DNA of 64,000 bases, taken from contig NZ_CP005083.1 in the NCBI RefSeq assembly GCF_001563265.1, positions 3,661,001 to 3,725,000 of the forward strand, in the 5' to 3' direction. The stretch is from Sphingobium sp. TKS (GTDB taxonomy: Bacteria; Pseudomonadota; Alphaproteobacteria; Sphingomonadales; Sphingomonadaceae). Below the pieces are notes generated by a model. The model saw only the letters and a program-made list of their open reading frames with translations. It made no database searches and was not told the DNA's origin. Positions within the stretch are counted from its first letter, which is position 1. Each line of letters opens with the position of its first letter. The position numbers and the translations under genes were made by a program. Of this stretch, positions 1-6,797 are shown in pieces.

Positions 1-1075
1 TGGTGTCGAAGATCACATCGCCCAGCCAGCGGGCGTTGGACAGCAGGTCATGGTCCTGCGCGACCGCCGACATCAGCCGGTCGGCCACCTGCCGCGCCTT
101 GCCCTCATAGGCGGCGGTTTCGCTGCGCTCGCGATTTTCGAGCATCATCGAGAAGATCTGGCCGAACAGTTCGGCCGCGCTGCGCTGCGCGAAACTGGGC
201 AGGCGCGGGGCATAATGGTGGCAGGCGAACAGACCCCAGAGCCGCCCCTCGACGATGATCGAGATGGAGAGCGAAGCCCCCACCCCCATATTGCCGAGAT
301 ATTCGATATGGATGGGCGATACGGCGCGAGTGAGGCACAGCGACATGTCCAGCGCCGCGCCCGAAGGGTCGAGCTGCGGCACGACGGGAACCGGCTTCGC
401 CCGCACGTCGGCAATTACGCGAAAGATGTTGCGCAGATAGAGCGCGCGCGCCTGGGCCGGAATATCCGAAGCCGGATAGTGCAGGCCGAAAAAGCTGTCG
501 ATGCCGGGACGGAGCGCTTCGGCCACGACTTCGCCGTCGCCGCCATCAGCGAAGCGATAGACCATCACCCGGTCGAAGCCGGTCAGCGCCCGCACCTGCC
601 GCGCGCCATCGCGCAGGAAGGCGGCCATGCCCTCCGTCTGGCCCAGGCGCGACACCATGGAGCGGACCATGCTGCTCGCTTCCATCTCGTCATGAGCGGC
701 GGGTTCCGCCTCGATCACGACCAGCGATCCGGAGAAATGCACCGCCACATCGAATGGAGCGATCCCATCGACCAGGGCGAGCGAGAAGATGCGTTCCACC
801 GCGTCGGGTCCGCGCAACAGGGTGATGCGGTTGCGCAAGGAATGGACCGCCTCCGCATTGAAGATGCCGCTGACCGGCTGGCCCAGCATCTGTTCGGGCG
901 AAAGGCCGATATGGTCGGCGCTGTTGGCCGAAACGCGCGACACCAGCCAGTCGGCGGTCAGTGCGATCAGAAAGCCGAAGGGTTGGACGGCGCCCAGCAC
1001 ATGGATCGGCTCCCGGTCGCAATTGCTGAGGTCGACGGCGAAATCCCCGGCCGGAATATTGCCGCCATCAGCCAT
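1..1075 (-). CDS. bphP: Bacteriophytochrome, N-terminal part (gene runs off the left edge)
   Basis: Red/far-red photoreceptor that binds biliverdin. About 358 residues are present: N-terminal PAS, GAF and the beginning of PHY; the output domain lies outside the window. Cys19 in the segment LSNCDREPIH fits the bilin-attaching cysteine of bacteriophytochromes. The GAF domain carries the PASDIPAQAR motif that contacts the chromophore, and the conserved WGLFACHHY stretch. The start codon at 1075 overlaps the end of the heme oxygenase gene by 8 nt, so the two are translationally coupled. The output (histidine kinase or GGDEF/EAL) cannot be told from this window. Confidence 0.93.
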   Translation of the reverse strand, partial: MADGGNIPAGDFAVDLSNCDREPIHVLGAVQPFGFLIALTADWLVSRVSANSADHIGLSPEQMLGQPVSGIFNAEAVHSLRNRITLLRGPDAVERIFSLALVDGIAPFDVAVHFSGSLVVIEAEPAAHDEMEASSMVRSMVSRLGQTEGMAAFLRDGARQVRALTGFDRVMVYRFADGGDGEVVAEALRPGIDSFFGLHYPASDIPAQARALYLRNIFRVIADVRAKPVPVVPQLDPSGAALDMSLCLTRAVSPIHIEYLGNMGVGASLSISIIVEGRLWGLFACHHYAPRLPSFAQRSAAELFGQIFSMMLENRERSETAAYEGKARQVADRLMSAVAQDHDLLSNARWLGDVIFDT

Positions 1076-1613
1076 GGACGATCGCCACTTCGTCGCCGGC
1101 GGCGGTCGCGAACAGATCGAAGGCTGCTTGCGCGCCACGAATCGCCTCGTCAATCCATTGGTCGCCCCCTTCGGCTGCGGCCTCGTCCAGCGTCCGCTGA
1201 AAATCGGCCCATCCCCCCTTGTCATGCGTGGCCGACAGATAGGCATGCGGCAAACCCGGCGCGACCCGGCGAGCGAGCACCGCCCCGCCCAGCCGCGACC
1301 CTTCCAGCGTGTAGCGCGCGCCCCAACGAAAGGCATCGGGCAGCGGCATGGGCATCGAAATGGCGAAGGGCATGGGCAAGGCTTCGTCCAGCGCCGCGAG
1401 ATCCTGCGCCACCATCGGCAGGCGCGGCGCATCGGGCTGGGCGATCTCCTCCAGCGGGGCCAGCGCCCTGGCGTGCGCCTTTAGGAAAGCGGCATAGCTG
1501 GACCGTTCCTCAAGCGAAAAACGCGAGAACAGGTCATCCACACGCTGATGGCTTTCCATCGTCGCTTGGCGCAAGGCTTGTCGGGCGCGGCCGGCATTGG
1601 GCGTTCTCGTCAC
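1068..1613 (-). CDS. bphO: Biliverdin-producing heme oxygenase (BphO-like)
   Basis: A 181-residue cytoplasmic protein of the bacterial heme oxygenase family. It would open heme to biliverdin, CO and iron and so supply the chromophore of the neighbouring bacteriophytochrome. The N-terminal helix contains TMESHQRVDDLF, where the histidine is in the position of the proximal heme ligand. The length is normal for BphO. It is the first gene of a two-gene operon and its stop overlaps the bphP start by 8 nt. The family assignment rests on the N-terminal helix pattern and above all on the gene pairing. Confidence 0.85.
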   Translation of the reverse strand: MTRTPNAGRARQALRQATMESHQRVDDLFSRFSLEERSSYAAFLKAHARALAPLEEIAQPDAPRLPMVAQDLAALDEALPMPFAISMPMPLPDAFRWGARYTLEGSRLGGAVLARRVAPGLPHAYLSATHDKGGWADFQRTLDEAAAEGGDQWIDEAIRGAQAAFDLFATAAGDEVAIVHG

Positions 1614-1856
1614 TCGACGGTCCTAATGTGGTTCACGGGGCAGCGCACTGATCTGGATCAGCTTTCATTTCCTCCTGTCCCATTTCCAGGATTCCCGCCG
1701 CGAAGCGAAATTGTGCGGCGGTCGTGGACCGATGTCCATCGCGCATCAAAAGATTCTTTCAAATCGCTGACAGACAAGTTCAGCATCGCGACATCGCCCG
1801 AGTCTTAAAAGCGACATATGAGGGGCAATGGCCCCGTGAAAATGAAGGCTAATGGC

Positions 1857-2774
1857 ATGTTGAGGAAAATGATGCTGGCGGGGTTGATGACCGCGACGGT
1901 GCTGGGCGGGATCGCCCCGGCCTACGCCCAGCGAGGCGATGACAACGGCTGGCGCGGACGCGGCGGCGAGCGGTCGGGACGGCCCGATGGCGGGCGCGGC
2001 GGTCAGGGCAATGGCCAGGCGCAACGTCAGGACGGCGGCGAGATGCGGCAACAGCAGGCGCAGCGCTGGGAACAGCGGCAGGCGGAACGGCCCGCGCCGG
2101 TGGCTCAGCCCCAGGCCCGACCGGACCGGCAGTGGCGCGGCAATGAAGCACGTCCCGAACAACGCGGACCGGACACGGTAACCCGTTGGAACCGTGGCGA
2201 ACGCCGCTTCGAAACGACGGTTCGCGGCGATGACCGCAACGACCGCAACTGGAACGACCGCGATCGCGACCGCAACCGTCAGGGCTGGCAGGACAACCGG
2301 CGCGACGATGATCGCCGGGATCGGGATTGGCGCGACCGCGATCGGCGCGACGACCGCAACGACCGGCGGTGGAGCAATGACGACCGGCGCTGGAATGGCG
2401 GCAATCCGGGCTGGAATTCGGGACGGCGTTTCGATGACCGCAACCGTTGGGAAGGACAGCGGCGCTGGGACAGCGGCTGGCGCAACGACCGGCGCTATGA
2501 CTGGTCGAGCTATCGCTCGCGCTATGGCGATCGCTACCGGATGGGGCGCTATTATGCGCCGCGTGGATGGAGCTACGGATATTCCCGCTATTCGATCGGG
2601 ATCTTCCTGAATAGCCTGCTCTATTCGAACAGCTACTGGATCGACGATCCCTATTCTTACCGTTTGCCGCCCGCTTACGGCACGCTGCGCTGGGTCCGCT
2701 ATTATGACGATGCGCTGCTGGTCGATATCCGCGACGGTTATGTGGTGGACGTGATCTACGATTTCTTCTGGTAA
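1857..2774 (+). CDS. RcnB-like secreted protein with Arg/Asp-rich middle
   Basis: About 305 residues. A signal peptide (MLRKMMLAGLMTA..., cleavage after AYA) is followed by a long low-complexity stretch of Arg, Asp, Asn, Trp and Gln with many DRD/DRR/DDR units, then a folded C-terminus ending LLVDIRDGYVVDVIYDFFW. That ending matches the protein encoded at 3744-4214 and is typical of the periplasmic RcnB/YohN-like family of sphingomonads. ATG 1857 is preferred because it gives a signal peptide like that of the paralogue; ATGs at 1818 and 1842 would only add a hydrophilic tail. RcnB of E. coli acts in Ni/Co homeostasis; whether this member binds metal is unknown. Confidence 0.72.
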   Translation: MLRKMMLAGLMTATVLGGIAPAYAQRGDDNGWRGRGGERSGRPDGGRGGQGNGQAQRQDGGEMRQQQAQRWEQRQAERPAPVAQPQARPDRQWRGNEARPEQRGPDTVTRWNRGERRFETTVRGDDRNDRNWNDRDRDRNRQGWQDNRRDDDRRDRDWRDRDRRDDRNDRRWSNDDRRWNGGNPGWNSGRRFDDRNRWEGQRRWDSGWRNDRRYDWSSYRSRYGDRYRMGRYYAPRGWSYGYSRYSIGIFLNSLLYSNSYWIDDPYSYRLPPAYGTLRWVRYYDDALLVDIRDGYVVDVIYDFFW

Positions 2775-2820
2775 CGCCGGAAGACAAGCGCTCCTGGACT
2801 GGCCTTCAGGAACCACTGGA

Positions 2821-2848
2821 CCCGGAGCCACGTGCTCCGGGCTCTTTT
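2821..2848 (+). terminator. Rho-independent terminator after the RcnB-like gene
   Basis: Perfect 8-bp stem CCCGGAGC/GCTCCGGG with a 5-nt loop, followed by CTCTTTT. It lies 47 nt after the stop of the upstream gene and before the ribosome binding site of the next. Confidence 0.8.
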
Positions 2849-2887
2849 CATTTGCGTGGACATGGGGGCCGGTGGCAGGAGGGCGTC

Positions 2888-3565
2888 ATGAGCGAGATTG
2901 TTGACGATGGCGGCGTCGCCTCGATTGTCCGCGCACAGATCGGGGAAACGGTGCGGGCGCGGCTGGACCGCAATCCGATGGTCAGCCGGATCGATGCGCC
3001 GCACCTCGAAATCTATGGGCGGCACGAATTTCTGAGCCCGGAGGAATGCGCCGGACTGCGGGAACTGATCGATGCGGGCGCGCAGCCCTCCACCCTGTTT
3101 TCCGGCAGCGCCAACGCGGATTACCGCACCAGCGCGAGCTGCAATCTCAGCCCCTGGAGTCCGCTGGTCAGCGCGATCAGCGACCGCATCTGCGCGCTGA
3201 TGGGCATCGCCCCCGAACATGGCGAGACGTTGCAGGGGCAGCGTTACCAGCCGGGGCAGGAATATAAGGCGCATTGGGACTATTTCCCGGTGACCGCCAA
3301 TTACTGGCCGAGGATGCTGAAGACGGGCGGACAGCGGAGCTGGACGGCGATGATCTATCTCTCCCCCGTCGAGGCGGGCGGAGAGACGCATTTCCCGCAT
3401 TGCGAATTCATGGTGCCGCCGGTTCAGGGCATGCTGCTGATGTGGAACAATATGGAGCGGGACGGATCGCCCAACAGCTTCAGCCTGCACGCCGCCCGCC
3501 CGGTGGAAAAGGGCAGCAAATATGTCGTCACCAAATGGTTTCGCGAACGGGTCTGGACGCCCTGA
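2888..3565 (+). CDS. 2OG-Fe(II) oxygenase, prolyl 4-hydroxylase type
   Basis: A 225-residue cytoplasmic dioxygenase that would use Fe(II), O2 and 2-oxoglutarate to hydroxylate a substrate, probably a protein prolyl residue. The iron-binding HxD is His129/Asp131 (YKAHWDYF), the distal histidine is about His201 (SLHAARPVEKGSK), and the following Lys fits the 2-oxoglutarate carboxylate contact; this is the P4Hc arrangement. The start at 2888 has a strong AGGAGGG site 6-7 nt upstream, so an upstream in-frame ATG at 2852 is unlikely. It sits between two RcnB-like genes; whether these are related in function is not shown. The substrate is unknown. Confidence 0.85.
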   Translation: MSEIVDDGGVASIVRAQIGETVRARLDRNPMVSRIDAPHLEIYGRHEFLSPEECAGLRELIDAGAQPSTLFSGSANADYRTSASCNLSPWSPLVSAISDRICALMGIAPEHGETLQGQRYQPGQEYKAHWDYFPVTANYWPRMLKTGGQRSWTAMIYLSPVEAGGETHFPHCEFMVPPVQGMLLMWNNMERDGSPNSFSLHAARPVEKGSKYVVTKWFRERVWTP

Positions 3566-3743
3566 AGCGATCCGGCGCTGATACAAACTGCGACATAAAT
3601 GACTGATTCCTGACTACTTCATTCCCAACCCGTTCAGCCGGCGGGGTGCATATCTCTCTTCGTGGTCGGCGGAACCGGTCGGGCCGGGGAACAGTTACCC
3701 CCTTCCCACCGGATTTCAGCCGCCAGGCTATGGGAGAAAACCT

Positions 3744-4214
3744 ATGCGTAAATTGATTATCTTGGGTCTGATGGCCGCTACGGTCATGCCGGGCGCCGCC
3801 ATGGCCCAGTCCCGCGGCGAAGTGCGCGACAGCGCCCGCGACCTGCGTCAGGAACAGCGAGAGCTGCGCGACGCCCAGCGCTACGGCAGCCGGCACGACG
3901 TCCGCGAGGAACGGCGGGACGTGCGCGACGCAAGGCAGGAACTGCGCGAGGATTGGCGCGATTACCGCAGGTCGCACCGCGACGTTTATCGCGGCGGCAA
4001 CTGGCGGGCGCCCTTCCGTTATAATCGCTGGGAGGCCGGTGCGCGGATCCGGCCGGGCTATTACAACTCGCGCTATTATATCTCCGACCCCTATCGCTAT
4101 CGCCTGCCCCGTGCCGGCGCGAACCTGCAGTGGGTGAGGCATTATAACGACGTGCTGCTGGTCAACGTGCGGACCGGCCGGGTGATGGAAGTGCATCGCG
4201 GCTTCTTCTGGTAA
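3744..4214 (+). CDS. RcnB-like secreted protein (shorter paralogue)
   Basis: 156 residues with a clear signal peptide (MRKLIILGLMAATVMPGAAMA) and a mature part rich in Arg/Asp/Glu/Gln, with repeated VRDARQELRED-type units that may form a charged helix. The C-terminus LQWVRHYNDVLLVNVRTGRVMEVHRGFFW is clearly related to the end of the 1857-2774 product. A GGGAG ribosome binding site lies 8-9 nt before the ATG. Placed in the RcnB family by pattern; a periplasmic role in metal or envelope stress is only an inference. Confidence 0.78.
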   Translation: MRKLIILGLMAATVMPGAAMAQSRGEVRDSARDLRQEQRELRDAQRYGSRHDVREERRDVRDARQELREDWRDYRRSHRDVYRGGNWRAPFRYNRWEAGARIRPGYYNSRYYISDPYRYRLPRAGANLQWVRHYNDVLLVNVRTGRVMEVHRGFFW

Positions 4215-4234
4215 GCCGACCCGCCTTGAATGAC

Positions 4235-4274
4235 GAAACGGCCCCTGGGTTAAGCTTAGGGGCCGTTTCTTTTT
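4235..4274 (+). terminator. Strong Rho-independent terminator
   Basis: Perfect 12-bp stem GAAACGGCCCCT/AGGGGCCGTTTC with an 11-nt loop and a run of five T. It lies 20 nt after the stop of the second RcnB-like gene. Confidence 0.92.
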
Positions 4275-4437
4275 GCGCTATGGCGCGTGCGGTCCATTGT
4301 GAAGCCCCCTTGGCCGCGCCGCTCGTTTCCGGGCGGGCGCGGCCGATGGCGCGCGCTAGGCGCACCATCAGTCCGAAAGGGGGTGGACCATATGCCGAAA
4401 CGCCCGAGGCAGCGGAATGTTCCGCCATGTCACCGGC

Positions 4438-6018
4438 TCAGGCGGCAAGCGCCTGCGCGATCAGGCGGCGGCTGTTGCCGATGCCGTAGAGCGCGATGAA
4501 ACTGCCCATGCGCGGCCCCTGATCGGCGCCCAGCAATGTCTGGTAGAGCGCCTTGAACCAGTCGCGCAGCTCGGCAAAGCCATAGGCTTCGTCCTTGCCG
4601 ATGGCATAGACGATATTCTGGATATCCTCCGCCGTGGCATTGCCGGGCAGCGCGGCCAGTTCCTCGTCGAGCTTGCGCAGGGCGGTGGCTTCGCTTTCGG
4701 TGGGCGCGCGGCGCTTGAGCGTCGGAGCGACGAAATCGCGGTGATAGGCGAGCGCATGGCCGATCAGCGCGTCCAGTTCCGGATAGGTCTCCGCATTCGC
4801 ATCCGCGACATAGTTCTGGAGATAGCCCCAGACCTGTTCGCGGCTGGCATCGCCCATCACGCCGACCAGATTGAGCAGTAAGCCGAAAGTGACCGGCAGT
4901 TCACCTTCGGGCAGTTCGCCGTCATGAATGTGATGGACGGGGTTGCCGAGCTGCTGCTCGACCGCCTGCTTGGGGTAGTTGCCACGGAACTGCCAATATT
5001 CGTCCACCGCGCGGGGGATGACGCCCATGTGGAGTTGCTTGGCCTTTTTCGGCTCGCGATAGGCGTAGAAGGCAAGGCTCTCCTGCGGGCCGTAGGTCAG
5101 CCATTGCTCCAGGCTGAGGCCGTTGCCCTTGGACTTGGAGATCTTCTCGCCCTTTTCGTCGAGGAACATCTCGTAATTGAAGCCTTCGGGCGGGCGGGCG
5201 CCCAGAGCGCGGCAGATCTTCGACGACTGGGTGACCGAATCGATCAGATCCTTGCCCGCCATCTCATAATCGACACCCAGCGCGACCCAGCGCATCGCCC
5301 AGTCGACCTTCCATTGCAGCTTCGCGCCGCCCGAGAGGATCGATTGTTCGATGACCTCGCCCTCATCCTCGAAGCGGATGAGGCCCGTGGCGGCGTCGAT
5401 CACCTGCACCGGCACCTGAAGCACGATGCCGCTCTTGGGGCTGATCGGCAGGACCGGGGAATAGGTCGCCTGCCGTTCCTTGCGCAGCGTCGGCAGCATG
5501 ATGTCCATGATGTCCTGATAATGGCGCAGGACGTTCTTGAGCGCCTCATCGAAAGCGCCGGACTTGTAACGCTCTGTGGCCGAAACGAACTCATAGTCGA
5601 AGCCGAAGCGGTCGAGAAAATCCCGCAGCATCGCGTTGTTGTGATGCGCGAAGCTCTCGAACTTCTCGAACGGGTCTGGCACCTGCGTCAACGGCTTGCC
5701 CAGATGCTGCGTCAGCATCGCCTGATTGGGCACATTGTCGGGCACCTTGCGCAAGCCATCCATATCGTCGCTGAACGCGATCAGGCGGGTCGGGATGTCC
5801 GACAGCGCATGATAGGCGTTGCGGACCATGGTGGTGCGCAATACCTCGTTGAACGTGCCGATATGCGGCAAGCCCGAGGGGCCGTAGCCGGTTTCGAACA
5901 GGACATAGCCCTTTTCGGGCGCGCCGTTCTGATAGCGTTTCAGGAGCTTGCGGGCTTCCTCATAGGGCCAGGCCTTGGACGCCTGCGCGGCGGTGCGGAG
6001 AAGTTCGGACACGGTCAT
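4438..6018 (-). CDS. lysS: Lysine--tRNA ligase, class I
   Basis: A 526-residue class I lysyl-tRNA synthetase that charges tRNA-Lys with lysine. The class I signatures are visible: GPSGLPHIG near residue 48 (HIGH equivalent) and KISKSKGNG near residue 295 (KMSKS). Class I LysRS replaces the usual bacterial class II enzyme in most alphaproteobacteria, archaea and spirochaetes. Length is normal. It is transcribed alone, convergent with the RcnB-like block, and has a GGGGAG site before the ATG. A long open frame on the opposite strand here is a codon-bias shadow. Confidence 0.97.
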   Translation of the reverse strand: MTVSELLRTAAQASKAWPYEEARKLLKRYQNGAPEKGYVLFETGYGPSGLPHIGTFNEVLRTTMVRNAYHALSDIPTRLIAFSDDMDGLRKVPDNVPNQAMLTQHLGKPLTQVPDPFEKFESFAHHNNAMLRDFLDRFGFDYEFVSATERYKSGAFDEALKNVLRHYQDIMDIMLPTLRKERQATYSPVLPISPKSGIVLQVPVQVIDAATGLIRFEDEGEVIEQSILSGGAKLQWKVDWAMRWVALGVDYEMAGKDLIDSVTQSSKICRALGARPPEGFNYEMFLDEKGEKISKSKGNGLSLEQWLTYGPQESLAFYAYREPKKAKQLHMGVIPRAVDEYWQFRGNYPKQAVEQQLGNPVHHIHDGELPEGELPVTFGLLLNLVGVMGDASREQVWGYLQNYVADANAETYPELDALIGHALAYHRDFVAPTLKRRAPTESEATALRKLDEELAALPGNATAEDIQNIVYAIGKDEAYGFAELRDWFKALYQTLLGADQGPRMGSFIALYGIGNSRRLIAQALAA

Positions 6019-6168
6019 GATGCGCTCCCCTAAGCATTTTCCAGTCAGATGGAAACATCTGCCGATTCGTAAAATGCGAAGGCCAAAGCATCCGCTATGG
6101 ACGAAAGGGAACGATTTTCAGTGCCAAAGTGGAGACGAATGGCGGGTTTCGGGCGGCCGTCTTTAACT

Positions 6169-6195
6169 TTGATTAACCCTGATGATGCATATTTA
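6169..6195 (+). promoter_or_regulatory. Candidate sigma-70-type promoter for the hairpin leader/PilZ transcript
   Basis: A TTGATT hexamer at 6169-6174 and a TATTTA hexamer at 6190-6195, 15 bp apart, in a locally AT-rich stretch. A start about 7 nt downstream would place the 5' end of the RNA almost at the base of the long hairpin at 6206-6367. The spacing is short of the ideal 17 bp, so this is tentative. Confidence 0.4.
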
Positions 6196-6205
6196 TCACG
6201 AGCTT

Positions 6206-6367
6206 AGAGCTGGTCTGACTATGGAGCGGTTGAGGAACGGCGAGGGATTTTGGGTGCTGGACAGGAGTGATTGCCGCCACGATGCGGAGACATCGGGGCA
6301 AGATCACGACGCAGCCAGCGCGCAAAAGACCCGCCGGACCGACCCGCTCCATAGTCAGACCAGTTCT
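6206..6367 (+). ncRNA. Long rod-like hairpin: candidate structured leader RNA or small RNA
   Basis: The arms 6210-6229 and 6344-6363 are perfect 20-nt inverted copies (CTGGTCTGACTATGGAGCGG and its complement). The outer stem continues to 6206/6367 with one G-U pair. Inside, 6238-6260 pairs imperfectly with 6315-6336, then 6267-6275 pairs with 6297-6307, and 6280-6284 with 6291-6295 around a CGGAGA loop. The whole interval therefore folds as a single rod. It ends 21 nt before the start codon of the PilZ gene, with no T-run in between, so a 5' leader or processed RNA is likelier than a terminator. A decayed inverted-repeat element is the alternative. Confidence 0.5.
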
Positions 6368-6388
6368 TGAGGGGGCTCAGGAGGGACT

Positions 6389-6745
6389 ATGCAGCCGCGC
6401 AGCCGTCACAGAATAACCGTCGATATTCCCGTCATCGTGACCACGGTACTCGACAGCCTGGAAGGAACGATCGTCGATTTGAGCGAAGGCGGCGCCCAGA
6501 TAGCGGGCTGCGGGCTGCCTGTGCGCAGCCAGTGCCAGATCGATTATGACGGCCATGTCGTCTTCGCGACGGTGCAATGGTCGGAAGAAGACCGCATGGG
6601 CATCCGCTTCCCCTATGAACTGGCCGACGGGCCGCTGTTCGACCGGCTGGAGATTGCGCGGTCGGCACGGCTTGCGCCGACGGCCTTTCAACCCCGGACC
6701 TTGGGCGCGCGCCCTGCGGGTGGATTCGGACGGCGGTTCGGCTGA
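6389..6745 (+). CDS. Single-domain PilZ protein (c-di-GMP receptor)
   Basis: 118 residues, essentially a lone PilZ domain. Both c-di-GMP-binding motifs are intact: RxxxR at Arg4-Arg8 (RSRHR) and D/NxSxxG at Asp30-Gly35 (DLSEGG). The start has a strong AGGAGGG site 4-5 nt upstream. Lone PilZ proteins act as adaptors that pass c-di-GMP levels to motility, polysaccharide or signalling machinery; the partner is not evident here. The preceding leader contains the long hairpin described at 6206-6367. The C-terminal 25 residues are Arg/Gly-rich and probably disordered. Confidence 0.9.
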   Translation: MQPRSRHRITVDIPVIVTTVLDSLEGTIVDLSEGGAQIAGCGLPVRSQCQIDYDGHVVFATVQWSEEDRMGIRFPYELADGPLFDRLEIARSARLAPTAFQPRTLGARPAGGFGRRFG

Positions 6746-6797
6746 ATCGCCCGTTTTTCAGGTTTCCCTTTTGTTCCCGTTCGCCTAAGCGATATGG

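Noticed and set aside
1746..2831. A Pro/Ala/Val-rich 361-codon frame opposite the first RcnB-like gene
   Set aside because: Its repetitive composition is the complement of the Arg/Asp repeats of the real gene, which has a signal peptide and a conserved C-terminus.
4300..4345. GC-rich hairpin as terminator for lysS
   Set aside because: GGCCGCGCC/GGCGCGGCC pair is present, but no T-run follows on the minus strand.
4924..6033. A 369-codon open frame on the plus strand opposite lysS
   Set aside because: It mirrors the codon bias of the high-GC lysS gene, has no ribosome binding site or recognisable domain, and lysS is certain.
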